DNA from: Hyphomicrobium album
GTDB taxonomy: Bacteria; Pseudomonadota; Alphaproteobacteria; Rhizobiales; Hyphomicrobiaceae
NCBI RefSeq assembly: GCF_009708035.1
Contig: NZ_WMBQ01000002.1
Span: 868,001-932,000, forward strand
Direction: 5' to 3'
Length of the DNA: 64,000 nt
The notes beneath the pieces are model-generated. The model searched no databases, had not been told where the DNA came from, and saw only the letters and a list, made by a program, of their open reading frames with translations. The position numbers and the translations under genes are program-made. Positions 8,506 through 16,709 of the stretch are shown here, in pieces. Positions within the stretch are counted from its first letter, which is position 1, and each line of letters opens with the position of its first letter.

Positions 8506-9516
8506 CTAGAGCAGCTTGCCCATGGCGACGGCGGTGTCGAGCATGCGGTTCGAGAAGCCCCACTCGTTGTCGTACCACGACATGACGCGCACCAGCTTGC
8601 CGTCGACCACCTGCGTTTGCGTAGAATCGAAGCTCGACGAGAACGGCGAGTGGTTGAAGTCGATGGAGACGAGCTCGTCGGTGACGTAGTCGAGCACGCC
8701 CTTCAACTGCTGCGCGGCGGCGTGCTGCATCGCCTTGTTGATCTCCTCGGCCGTCGTCTCGCGGCCGGGGATGAACTTCAGATCGATGACGGAGACGTTC
8801 GGCGTCGGCACGCGGATCGATGTGCCGTCCAGCTTGCCCTTCAACTCCGGCAGCACGAGGCCGACCGCCACCGCCGCACCGGTCGAGGTGGGGATCATCG
8901 ACAGCGCGGCGGCGCGCGCGCGGCGCATGTCCTTGTGCGCCTGGTCGAGGATGCGCTGGTCGTTGGTGTAGGAGTGGATCGTCGTCATGTAGCCCGACTG
9001 GATGCCGACGAGGTCGTTCAGCACCTTGGCGACCGGGGCGAGGCAGTTCGTCGTGCACGAGGCGTTCGACACGACCTTATGGTCGGCCGACAGCTTGTCG
9101 TGGTTGACGCCGTAGACCACCGTGAGGTCGGCCCCCTTCGAGGGGGCCGAGACGAGCACGCGCTTGGCGCCCGCGTCGAGGTGCACCTTCGCCTTGTCCT
9201 TGTCGGTGAAGATGCCCGTGCATTCCATGACGATGTCGATGCCGAGGTCCTTCCACGGCAGCTTGGAGGGGTCCTTTTCGGCGAGAACCTTGATCGGCGC
9301 GCCCAAGCCGACATCGATGGTGTCGCCCACGACTTTCACGTCGCCGGGAAACGTGCCGTGTACGCTGTCGTACTTGAAGAGGTGCGCGTTATCCTTCGTG
9401 GGCACGAGGTCGTTGATCGCGACGAACTGCAGGTCGGTGCGCTTGGCCTCGGCGGCGGCGCGCAGCACGTTTCTCCCGATGCGGCCGAATCCCGAGATCG
9501 CAACCTTCACTGTCAT
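8506..9516 (-). CDS. gap: Type I glyceraldehyde-3-phosphate dehydrogenase
   Basis: A 336-residue enzyme oxidising glyceraldehyde 3-phosphate to 1,3-bisphosphoglycerate with NAD(P). The N-terminal [12 protein letters not shown] binds the nucleotide; the catalytic Cys is in SNASCTTNC and the catalytic His in [10 protein letters not shown]. The start at 9516 follows AAGGAGGCGA. In many Rhizobiales gap lies with tkt and pgk; here it stands with a sirtuin gene instead. The next gene to the right is divergent. Confidence 0.97.
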   Translation of the reverse strand: MTVKVAISGFGRIGRNVLRAAAEAKRTDLQFVAINDLVPTKDNAHLFKYDSVHGTFPGDVKVVGDTIDVGLGAPIKVLAEKDPSKLPWKDLGIDIVMECTGIFTDKDKAKVHLDAGAKRVLVSAPSKGADLTVVYGVNHDKLSADHKVVSNASCTTNCLAPVAKVLNDLVGIQSGYMTTIHSYTNDQRILDQAHKDMRRARAAALSMIPTSTGAAVAVGLVLPELKGKLDGTSIRVPTPNVSVIDLKFIPGRETTAEEINKAMQHAAAQQLKGVLDYVTDELVSIDFNHSPFSSSFDSTQTQVVDGKLVRVMSWYDNEWGFSNRMLDTAVAMGKLL

Positions 9517-9808
9517 CGTTCGTCGCCTCCTTCGCGCGGTCTTGTCTTTACGGGCACATAGCCAATGCCCAATGCGCGGCCATTAACTGGACGTGGGCCA
9601 CCACTGTCAATGCGGCATCCCTGGGGCGCACTGAACACGGTCAACAGCGAAGTAGAAATTGTGTGACACGAGATTTCTGTTGGGTGTGCGTCGCTTCCCA
9701 CGTTGCCTTGTTGACGCCTTCGAAGAGGGACAAATAAGGTCATGACACGGGAAGGCAGCCGTTGATCGCCAGGGGGCAGCTGGGCGCATCTCGGAGGGCA
9801 GGACCTAG
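9517..9808. other. Divergent promoter region between gap and the zapA cluster
   Basis: A 292-base non-coding stretch that must drive gap leftward and the coiled-coil/zapA unit rightward. I see no ORF with good start signals and no riboswitch-like structure. The tkt gene often found here in relatives is absent. Confidence 0.5.
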
Positions 9809-10066
9809 ATGGGTGAGCGGGTATCGCGAAAGGGCAAGCGGCAAGCGGCGCCGCCTAGCCAGCGAGGCGGGCGGAGCCGCGTCGAGACCAAGAGCAGCAC
9901 AGTCGGGCGCGTGGAAGCGCTGGAACGCGAGCGCGACCAACTGCGCGCGAAGCTGGTGGCCGCCGAAGCCGCTATCTCCAAGCTCCAGCAAGCCCGAGAC
10001 GAGGCGGTCAACCGCATTGATTGGGCCATAGACTCGCTGCATAACTTGCTGGAAAGCGACGCCTGA
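9809..10066 (+). CDS. Short coiled-coil protein upstream of zapA
   Basis: An 85-residue cytoplasmic protein with a basic disordered N-terminus (residues 1-30) and a coiled coil (RVEALERERDQLRAKLVAAE...KLQQARDEA), ending DWAIDSLHNLLES. Comparable short coiled-coil genes precede zapA in related bacteria, suggesting a role linked to the divisome, but no function is established. The ATG at 9809 is the only good start; zapA follows 37 bases later. Confidence 0.7.
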   Translation: MGERVSRKGKRQAAPPSQRGGRSRVETKSSTVGRVEALERERDQLRAKLVAAEAAISKLQQARDEAVNRIDWAIDSLHNLLESDA

Positions 10067-10103
10067 GCAACTCGAATGGGCGCGCTAGCGAGCGGTGTGG
10101 GCG

Positions 10104-10334
10104 ATGGGACAAGTCGCGATCACTGTGAATGGACGCTCCTACCGCTTCGAATGCGGGGACGGTGAGGAAGCGCGTCTCAAAGAGCTCGTGGCATACGTCA
10201 AGAGCCGCATGGACGGCCTCACACGCGAACACGGCAACATCGGCGAGGAGCGCCTGCTGCTCATGACCGCGCTGTTGATTGCCGACGACCTCTGGGACGC
10301 CACCGCCGGCGACCAGCCGGCCTCCGCCGCCTGA
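10104..10334 (+). CDS. zapA: Cell division protein ZapA
   Basis: A 76-residue protein that bundles FtsZ filaments at the division site. It opens MGQVAITVNGRSYRFECGDGEE, the ZapA strand pair, then a helical region (RLKELVAYVKSRM) and the family-typical LLLMTALLIADDL. The alpha form is short. I chose ATG 10104; a GTG nine bases upstream is possible. It precedes the 6S RNA gene, as in many proteobacteria. Confidence 0.92.
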   Translation: MGQVAITVNGRSYRFECGDGEEARLKELVAYVKSRMDGLTREHGNIGEERLLLMTALLIADDLWDATAGDQPASAA

Positions 10335-10424
10335 GAATTCTCATACCAAGGTGCGCGGTTAAGGCGTGTGCAGTGCCGTTGTTGGCCGCTGGAAAATTTC
10401 TCTCCGTTCGACTACATTCGTCTG

Positions 10425-10586
10425 GCTGCGGGGTGCGTTAGAAGCACATATGTTCCCCGGGGCCTATAAGATCCGCAAGGGAGCTGTCCCTGGCCGAGAC
10501 CGTGGTCTCGGACACACGGCGCCCACCTACTCTCGTAGGGACCAACGCGGGATCATCCGCTTCGACGGCCACCGCGGCATTTTTAT
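10425..10586 (+). ncRNA. ssrS: 6S RNA (RNA polymerase-sequestering RNA)
   Basis: The 255-base gap between zapA and fau is the conserved place of 6S RNA. The sequence has the long irregular hairpin of that RNA: 5' GGCTGCGGGGTG (about 10424-10435) faces CACCGCGGC (10570-10578), with an internal CCGAGACC/GGTCTCGG pair (10494-10511) and the CACCTACTCTCGTAGGGACC segment I associate with alphaproteobacterial 6S RNAs. A -10-like TACATT (10413-10418) predicts a start near 10425; a T-rich 3' end lies at 10580-10587. It binds sigma-70 RNA polymerase in stationary phase. Ends are approximate. Confidence 0.82.
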
Positions 10587-10589
10587 TTC

Positions 10590-11171
10590 ATGCAGACGGG
10601 CGAGAAGAAACGGGCAGCAAGAACCCGGGCGCTCGCTCGTCGCGCGGCGGCCTTCGCCGCGCACGGCGCCGTAGCCGGCGCACGCATTGCCGAGCATGGA
10701 TTGAGCTTCCTGCTACTCGCGCCGGGCAGGGTCGTCTCCGGCTTTTCCGCCATTCGCGACGAGATCGATCCCGCCGCGCTGCTGCAGCGGCTGCAGGGCG
10801 AGGGGCACCACCTTTGCCTGCCGGTGATGCAGGGCAAAGGCCTGCCGCTCGTCTTCCGCGCCTGGAGCCCGGGGGACGAAATGGGCAAGGTGCAATGGGG
10901 TATCTCCGAGCCGCTGCCCGACAAGCCGGTGCTAGAGCCCGATGTTGTGCTCGTGCCGCTCCTCGCCTTCGATGCCCAGGGTTTCCGCCTTGGGTACGGC
11001 GGCGGTTTCTACGACCGCACGCTGGCGCGCCTGCGCGCCATTAAGCCCGTGGTAGCCGTGGGCATCGCCTACGACGAGCTGAAGGTCGACGCCGTGCCGC
11101 ATCGGAGCTATGACGAGCGGCTCGATTGGGTACTGACGCCGTCAGGCCCGCAGCGCTGCTCTGGACCCTGA
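10590..11171 (+). CDS. fau: 5-formyltetrahydrofolate cyclo-ligase
   Basis: A 193-residue enzyme converting 5-formyl-THF to 5,10-methenyl-THF with ATP. The signature near the C-terminus, GYGGGFYDRTLARL, binds phosphate and substrate; LVPLLAFDAQGFRLG precedes it. The ATG is only a few bases after the end of 6S RNA, so fau is probably transcribed by read-through from ssrS, as known for ssrS-ygfA in E. coli. The next ATG follows its stop with no gap. Confidence 0.93.
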   Translation: MQTGEKKRAARTRALARRAAAFAAHGAVAGARIAEHGLSFLLLAPGRVVSGFSAIRDEIDPAALLQRLQGEGHHLCLPVMQGKGLPLVFRAWSPGDEMGKVQWGISEPLPDKPVLEPDVVLVPLLAFDAQGFRLGYGGGFYDRTLARLRAIKPVVAVGIAYDELKVDAVPHRSYDERLDWVLTPSGPQRCSGP

Positions 11172-11996
11172 ATGCGTCTTTTGTTTCTTGGAGATATCGT
11201 CGGCCGTAGCGGCCGCAAGGCCGTGGTCGATGCACTTCCCGGTCTGCGGCGCCGCTACGCGCTCGACTTCGTCATCATCAACGGCGAGAACTCGGCCGGT
11301 GGCTTCGGCATCACCGAGGCGATCCTCGATGAGCTAATCGAGGCGGGCGCCGACGCGGTGACGCTCGGCAATCACGCCTTCGATCAGAAGGACGCGCTGG
11401 TCTTCATCGAGCGCTACCCGCAGCTGATCCGCCCCATCAACTATCCCAAGGGGACGCCGGGGCGCGGCGCGTCGCTGCTCAAGACGCAGGCCGGCGCCGA
11501 CGTGCTCGTGATCAATGCCATGGGCCGCATCTTCATGCCGGAGATGGACGATCCGTTCCGCGCCATCGATGCCGAGCTCACAGCTTGCCGCTTGAAGCAG
11601 GGCGCCGACGCCATCTTCATCGACTTCCACGCCGAGGCGACGAGCGAGAAGCAGGCGCTGGGCTACTTCGTCGATGGGCGCGCCACCGCCGTCGTCGGCA
11701 CGCATACGCACGTGCCGACCGCGGACGACCGGGTGCTGCCCAACGGCACGGCCTACATCTCCGATGCGGGCATGTGCGGCGACTACAATTCCGTGCTCGG
11801 CATGGAGATCGACGAGCCGCTCAACCGCTTCATCACCAAGATCCCGCGCCAGCGCTTCGAGCCGGCGACCGGGCCGGCAACGATCTCCGGCCTTGCCGTC
11901 GATATCGACGACAAGACGGGGCTCGCTACCAACTGCGGGGCGCTGCGCATTGGCCCACATCTCGAGCCCGCCGCCCCGGCATTCTGGGAGGGGTGA
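11172..11996 (+). CDS. YmdB-family metallophosphoesterase
   Basis: A 274-residue member of the TIGR00282/YmdB family; the Bacillus protein is a 2',3'-cyclic-nucleotide phosphodiesterase. Metal ligands are visible in order: FLGDIVG, NGENSAGG, TLGNHAFD, IDFHAEATSEK and GTHTHVPTAD. Length is typical. Its ATG directly follows the fau TGA, so the two are translationally coupled. Confidence 0.93.
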   Translation: MRLLFLGDIVGRSGRKAVVDALPGLRRRYALDFVIINGENSAGGFGITEAILDELIEAGADAVTLGNHAFDQKDALVFIERYPQLIRPINYPKGTPGRGASLLKTQAGADVLVINAMGRIFMPEMDDPFRAIDAELTACRLKQGADAIFIDFHAEATSEKQALGYFVDGRATAVVGTHTHVPTADDRVLPNGTAYISDAGMCGDYNSVLGMEIDEPLNRFITKIPRQRFEPATGPATISGLAVDIDDKTGLATNCGALRIGPHLEPAAPAFWEG

Positions 11997-12071
11997 GGCC
12001 GCGGGCTTGACCTCAAGGGGGCGGCTCGCGCAATAAATCCGGCAAAACGAGACAGCGCGAGCAGAGCAGCC

Positions 12072-12821
12072 ATGGCCGGCCATTCAGCATTCAAGAACAT
12101 CATGCACAAGAAGGGTCGCGCCGACGCGGCCCGCGCTAAGATGTTCGCCAAGCTCGGGCGCGAGATCACGGTGGCGGCCAAGATGGGCACGCCGGATCCC
12201 GCCATGAACCCGCGCCTGCGCCTCGTCATCCAGGCGGCACGCGCCGAGAACATGCCCAAGGACAACATCGAGCGTGCCATCAAAAAGGCCGCGGGCGGCG
12301 ATGCCGATACCTACGAGGCGATCCGCTACGAGGGCTATGCGCCGGGCGGCGTCGCCGTCATCGCCGAGGCGCTGACCGACAACCGCAACCGCACGGGCGG
12401 CGCAGTGCGTGCTGTGTTCACCAAGTACGGCGGCAACCTCGGCGCGACAGGGTCGGTGTCGCACATGTTCAATCACGTCGGCGAGATCACCTATCCGGCC
12501 GGCGCCGGATCGGCGGATGCGGTGCTCGAAGCGGCGATCGACGCCGGCGCCGACGACGTCGTCTCGGATGCGGACGGCCACGTCATCGCCTGCTCGTTCG
12601 AGAGCCTCGGCACGGTGGCGGGGGCGCTCGAGGACAAGCTCGGCGCGCCGACGGGCGTCAAAGCGATCTGGAAGCCGAACCTGTCGACGCTGGTCGACGA
12701 CGAGAAGGCGGAGACGATCATGAAGATGATCGCCGCGCTCGAGGACGACGACGACGTGCAGAACGTCTACGCCAACTTCGAGATTTCCGACGAGCTCCTG
12801 AAGAAGCTCACCGCCGCCTGA
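12072..12821 (+). CDS. yebC: YebC/PmpR family regulator
   Basis: A 249-residue protein of the YebC family, described as a DNA-binding regulator and more recently as a translation factor acting at proline-rich stretches. It opens [18 protein letters not shown], the family hallmark, and has [19 protein letters not shown] in the centre. In many bacteria it precedes ruvC, as here, although a leftward hydrolase gene lies between them. Confidence 0.96.
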   Translation: MAGHSAFKNIMHKKGRADAARAKMFAKLGREITVAAKMGTPDPAMNPRLRLVIQAARAENMPKDNIERAIKKAAGGDADTYEAIRYEGYAPGGVAVIAEALTDNRNRTGGAVRAVFTKYGGNLGATGSVSHMFNHVGEITYPAGAGSADAVLEAAIDAGADDVVSDADGHVIACSFESLGTVAGALEDKLGAPTGVKAIWKPNLSTLVDDEKAETIMKMIAALEDDDDVQNVYANFEISDELLKKLTAA

Positions 12822-12823
12822 AG

Positions 12824-13897
12824 CTAGGCCGAGTGGCGCAGGTCGTGCGCACGGTTATGCGCCGCCGGAGGCCGACGGGGGTGTGCGCCATCGCGCTTCG
12901 GTGCCAGCTCGTGCATCACGGCGCGGAACACGGGCGGCGCGAACAGCACGTTGCGATGGCCGAGACCGTCGAAGGCCATGAGCCGCGCCGACGGCCGCGC
13001 CGCGGCAATGTCCTCGGCATTGCGGAACGTCACTTCGTCGTCGTCGCGCCCGTGGATGATGAGCACCGGCGCATCCGTGCCGCTGAGCAGCTCGGCGGCG
13101 GAGAACGTTGCCACCGGCCGGTGACCGACACGCTCCAGGTGCGTCTCGTAGGCGCGCTGCGCTGCCGGCCCGAGCTTCAGCGCCCGGCCGAAGTTGCGCG
13201 TCACCTCGGACAGACGGTTGGGACAGGCGATGAGCACGAAGCGGCCGATCGGATGCGCGTGGTTGAGCGGCGGGCCGCCCTCGGCGACCAGCAGCGACAC
13301 GAAGCCGCCGAACGAGTGGGCGACGACGGCATCGATCGGGCCGTAATGGTCACACAGCGTCAGCATGGCGCGCGCGCAGTCGGCGAGGTTGGTGCGGCGT
13401 CCTTCGCTCGAGCCGTGCGCGGGGAAGTCGAAGGCGACGACGCGCATGCCGGAGCGGCGCAACGGCTCCATGAAGGCGGTCATGAAGGAGGCTTCGCTCG
13501 TCCAGCCGTGCACGATCATGACCGTGCCGCGTGGCTTGCCGTCGGGCTCGAAGACGTAGGTCTGCACGGTGCCGGCGGGCGTCGGGATGCGCTCCCACCG
13601 CGCATGCCGCAGGTGGAACCGGGCGCGGGCGGTGAGTTCCTCATGGTCGTGGCTGCGATGCTGCGACAGCTCGGGCGTGCAGAAGATGCGGAAGGCGACG
13701 TCCCCCGCCAGCGCCGGCGGCAGCTGGTCAAGAATCGTCGCTGCGCGCGGATGCGGGCAGCGCAGCGCCAAGTGACGCTTCTCGTGTCGTTCTCTAGTCA
13801 CGGCGTACGCGCTCTGCTGTGCGCGGCTGGAAATTTCCGGACAACCCGCCCGGTGAGCCGCGCCGACTGCAATCAGCGACGAATAATTTAAAACCAT
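12824..13897 (-). CDS. Alpha/beta hydrolase
   Basis: Up to 357 residues. The core has the nucleophile elbow AHSFGGF, the oxyanion HGWTSEAS near the first strand, Asp in IHGRDDDEV and His in GLGHRNVL, a complete Ser-Asp-His triad. Substrate is unknown; it may be a lipase or esterase. The ATG at 13897 gives an atypical N-terminus, and a GTG at 13801 (VTRERHEK) is a plausible later start. The C-terminal 30 residues are Arg/His/Pro-rich. Its stop is two bases from that of convergent yebC. Confidence 0.82.
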   Translation of the reverse strand: MVLNYSSLIAVGAAHRAGCPEISSRAQQSAYAVTRERHEKRHLALRCPHPRAATILDQLPPALAGDVAFRIFCTPELSQHRSHDHEELTARARFHLRHARWERIPTPAGTVQTYVFEPDGKPRGTVMIVHGWTSEASFMTAFMEPLRRSGMRVVAFDFPAHGSSEGRRTNLADCARAMLTLCDHYGPIDAVVAHSFGGFVSLLVAEGGPPLNHAHPIGRFVLIACPNRLSEVTRNFGRALKLGPAAQRAYETHLERVGHRPVATFSAAELLSGTDAPVLIIHGRDDDEVTFRNAEDIAAARPSARLMAFDGLGHRNVLFAPPVFRAVMHELAPKRDGAHPRRPPAAHNRAHDLRHSA

Positions 13898-14060
13898 AAA
13901 CGTCCCGTGAAATTACGCCCGCAGATGCAGTCGATCAACGCCTCCCGCCGGTCATGGTTGCCTGCGGCAGGGAGTCCCAGAAAGCGCGGCAATTCTCTGA
14001 AGACAGAGGAAAATCCGTGTCCGGTGCCAGGCGGGCACGGCATCGAATCACGTTCGTGAT

Positions 14061-14588
14061 ATGGGTGCCCCCATGGGGGCCGCCGTTACACGCATCATCG
14101 GCATCGATCCGGGACTGCGCCGCACCGGCTGGGGCGTCGTCGACAGCGACGGTGTGCGCTTGAGCTACGTGGCGAGCGGCATCATCACCTCGGCGTCGGA
14201 CGAGGACCTCGCCTATCGCTTGCGCGAGCTGTTCGAGGGCATCGCCGGCGTCATCGCCAGCTTCATGCCGCAGGAAGCGGCGGTGGAGGAGACCTTCGTC
14301 AACGATAACGCGCGCTCCACCCTGAAGCTCGGGCAGGCACGCGGCATGGCGCTGCTGGCGCCGGCAATGCGCGGGCTCCTCGTCGCCGAGTACCCGCCGA
14401 ACCTGATCAAGAAGTCGGTGACCGGCGCGGGCCACGCCGAGAAGCGGCAGATCGAGGCGATGATCGGCTTCCTGCTACCGAAGGCGCGGGTGCAGAGCGC
14501 TGACGAGGCCGACGCGCTTGCGATCGCCATCTGCCATGCCAATCATCGCCAGGCGCGGGCCCGGCTGGCAGTCATGAGCCGGCTGTAG
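14061..14588 (+). CDS. ruvC: Holliday junction resolvase RuvC
   Basis: A 175-residue endonuclease that cleaves Holliday junctions with RuvAB. Acidic active-site residues are visible: Asp in [12 protein letters not shown], Glu in AVEETFVN, Glu in [10 protein letters not shown] and Asp in [11 protein letters not shown]. Two starts are possible: ATG 14061 and ATG 14073. The second sits at the centre of a 14-base palindrome, GCCCCCATGGGGGC (14067-14080). Neither has a good Shine-Dalgarno. Confidence 0.95.
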   Translation: MGAPMGAAVTRIIGIDPGLRRTGWGVVDSDGVRLSYVASGIITSASDEDLAYRLRELFEGIAGVIASFMPQEAAVEETFVNDNARSTLKLGQARGMALLAPAMRGLLVAEYPPNLIKKSVTGAGHAEKRQIEAMIGFLLPKARVQSADEADALAIAICHANHRQARARLAVMSRL

Positions 14589-14627
14589 TCAACCGCGCAT
14601 AAGCGGTCCATCACTGCGGGGAATTCT

Positions 14628-15239
14628 ATGATCGGCAAGCTCAGAGGCAAGGTCGACGCCATCGGCGAGAGCTTCCTCATCGTCGACGTCAACGGCGTCG
14701 GCTACGAGGTGCAGGCTTCGTCGCGCACGCTGCGCAACCTGAAGCAGGGCGATGAGGTTTCGCTCACCATCGACACGCACGTGCGCGAGGACGCCATCCG
14801 CCTCTTCGGCTTCGCGAGCGAGGTGGAGCGTGCCTGGTTCCGCACCTTGCAGAACGTGCAGGGCGTCGGCTCGAAGGTGGCGCTGGCGCTGCTCGGCACG
14901 CTGTCCCCGCAGGATCTCGCCAACGCCATCGCACTCGGAGATTGGGCGAGCGTCGAGCAGGCGCCGGGGATCGGCAAGAAATTGGCGCAGCGCATCGTAG
15001 CGGAGCTGAAGGACAAGGCGCCGGCTTTGACCGCCGCCGGGCTGCAGTTGCCGGGCGCCTCCGCGAGCGGCGGGCCACCGCAAGGCAATGCTACCGCGGA
15101 AGCCATGTCGGCCCTGTCGAACCTCGGGTACCAGCCGGCGCAGGCCTCCGCCGCCATTGCCGTGGCAATAAAGGAGCTGGGCGACGGCGCCGATACCGCT
15201 AAGCTCATCCGCCGTGGCTTGAAGGAACTGGCGCGGTAG
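14628..15239 (+). CDS. ruvA: Holliday junction branch migration protein RuvA
   Basis: A 203-residue DNA-binding subunit that loads RuvB on the junction. Domain I (OB fold, [14 protein letters not shown]) is followed by two helix-hairpin-helix motifs ([16 protein letters not shown] and [17 protein letters not shown]) and the flexible linker to domain III ([18 protein letters not shown]). It follows ruvC by 39 bases. Normally ruvB is next; here it is 4 kb away. Confidence 0.97.
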   Translation: MIGKLRGKVDAIGESFLIVDVNGVGYEVQASSRTLRNLKQGDEVSLTIDTHVREDAIRLFGFASEVERAWFRTLQNVQGVGSKVALALLGTLSPQDLANAIALGDWASVEQAPGIGKKLAQRIVAELKDKAPALTAAGLQLPGASASGGPPQGNATAEAMSALSNLGYQPAQASAAIAVAIKELGDGADTAKLIRRGLKELAR

Positions 15240-15266
15240 GCGCCCCAAGAACCGCCGAGAGGACTG

Positions 15267-15677
15267 ATGGTTGCAAACGGCCAACGCGCCCTGTGGACGT
15301 TCCTCATTTATGCGCTGGCGGGTCCGTTCTTTGCGGCGCTGGCGCTGCTGATCGTCATCGCGCTCGCGGGCGTCTTCGGGCTGTCCGGCCTGCTGCCCGT
15401 CGAGGTGACGGGGTTCGGCGAGGCCGCGCTCGCGGCGTTTGTCTGGTCGGCGGTGCCGGCGGTGATCACCGGGCTCATCCTCGGGGGGGTCGTCTGGCGC
15501 ACGGGCGGATTGACCTGGATGGTGGCCGCGGCCGTCGCCGTAATCGCCTTTGCCGGCGCGGCGATGCTGCTACCACTCGACCTGCACGACGCCCGGCCCT
15601 ATCTTGCATTCCTGGCCGGGCTCGTTTCTGTCGCCGTGCGCCAAGTCCTCATTCAGGCCGACATCATCGTCGACTGA
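15267..15677 (+). CDS. Four-helix membrane protein of unknown function
   Basis: A 136-residue inner-membrane protein. Hydrophobic segments fall at about residues 11-37, 50-74, 82-103 and 108-125. It is 27 bases after ruvA, often the slot of an unknown membrane protein in Rhizobiales, and is probably co-transcribed with ruvCA. No catalytic motif is visible and I do not recognise the family. Confidence 0.75.
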   Translation: MVANGQRALWTFLIYALAGPFFAALALLIVIALAGVFGLSGLLPVEVTGFGEAALAAFVWSAVPAVITGLILGGVVWRTGGLTWMVAAAVAVIAFAGAAMLLPLDLHDARPYLAFLAGLVSVAVRQVLIQADIIVD

Positions 15678-15750
15678 GGCTCCCCCCCGGCCAGCAACCA
15701 AATCTCGCTGCTGAGCGTTTCTCACTCGCGAAATTCAAATGGAGGCTTCC

Positions 15751-16230
15751 ATGCGCTGGGCCATAGCAGCCACGCTCGGCCTGCTGGCGCTGCCAGCTTT
15801 GGCCGCCATGCAGACCGATGTCGGCGTGCTCACCTGCACGCTGGCGGACCACGGAGAGAAGGACACCAACCCCGACAGCCAGACGCGCGCCATCCACTGC
15901 GCCTTCAAGCCCAAGGGCGGCCCTGAGGAGGTTTACGTCGGCGAGATCAAGAAGGTCGGGTCCCAGACCGAGCTCAACGGCACGCAGGTGCTCATCTGGG
16001 CGGTGATGGGACCGTCTGATCGCAAGCTGAAGCCGGCGGTGCTCGAGCAGACCTACGTCGGCGACGCGGCCGGCGATGGGTTGTCGGCTGACGGCAAGCC
16101 GCCCAAGCAGCTCGTCGGCGAGACCGACAAGGCTTACGCGCTACAGCCGATTGCCGACGAAAGCAAAGAGCGCAACGCCACCGACAGCGTCACCGTGATC
16201 CAGCTGCGCCTCAAGTCGACACCGACCTAG
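15751..16230 (+). CDS. Secreted DUF992-type protein
   Basis: A 159-residue precursor. The start at 15751 is favoured over ATG 15739 because GGAGG (15741-15745) lies between them at ideal spacing. The signal peptide is MRWAIAATLGLLALPALAA; the mature part opens with QTDVGVLTCTLA, the pattern of DUF992, and has Cys in HCAFKP. Function is unknown; such proteins are periplasmic and common in Rhizobiales. Confidence 0.8.
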   Translation: MRWAIAATLGLLALPALAAMQTDVGVLTCTLADHGEKDTNPDSQTRAIHCAFKPKGGPEEVYVGEIKKVGSQTELNGTQVLIWAVMGPSDRKLKPAVLEQTYVGDAAGDGLSADGKPPKQLVGETDKAYALQPIADESKERNATDSVTVIQLRLKSTPT

Positions 16231-16370
16231 CGGTCAGGCGCCTTGGGTGAAGTGCAAGTCGCGTTGACGCGCAGGCTAGGTCTGACTACCGATAAGATGT
16301 TATTGCCCGCGCTCATCGAGAGTGGCTAAGCGCGGTAGCCACGGATATTTTCTGTATTGCGAGAGGTCAT

Positions 16371-16709
16371 ATGTCGAAGAGAATACTTTTCTGCGCTGCC
16401 ATTCTGGCCGCTGGTCTTGCCGCCTCTCCTGCACCGAGTATCGCTGCGCCGATCACCGAGGTCGTCGAGGCCGGGATTGAAGGATGTGGACAGACGCCCG
16501 ATGATTTTGGTCCGCAGTTCTGGCACGACGTCGATAAGGCGTGCACGAACAAGACGTCATGCAAAGTTCGCCTGACCGACAGCTACCCGCTTGCAACGCT
16601 TCAACAATATGAGTGCAAGAGCTTCTTCGTGAACTTCATCTGCACCGGCGCGACCAAGGAAGTGAGCGGACCCGACCTCACATCGGAAGTCACGCTGCAG
16701 TGTAACTAG
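16371..16709 (+). CDS. Small secreted Cys-containing protein
   Basis: A 112-residue precursor with a signal peptide (MSKRILFCAAILAAGLAAS...SIAA). The mature domain has six Cys (EGCGQT, DKACTN, SCKVRL, YECKSF, ICTGAT and the penultimate Cys), likely three disulfides, and an all-beta look. The family is not recognised. Its TAG overlaps the TAG of the convergent S41 protease through a shared CTAG. Confidence 0.75.
   Translation: MSKRILFCAAILAAGLAASPAPSIAAPITEVVEAGIEGCGQTPDDFGPQFWHDVDKACTNKTSCKVRLTDSYPLATLQQYECKSFFVNFICTGATKEVSGPDLTSEVTLQCN

Noticed and set aside
7825-9561. A 578-codon plus-strand frame over sir2 and gap
   Set aside because: Shadow of two well-identified genes on the other strand.
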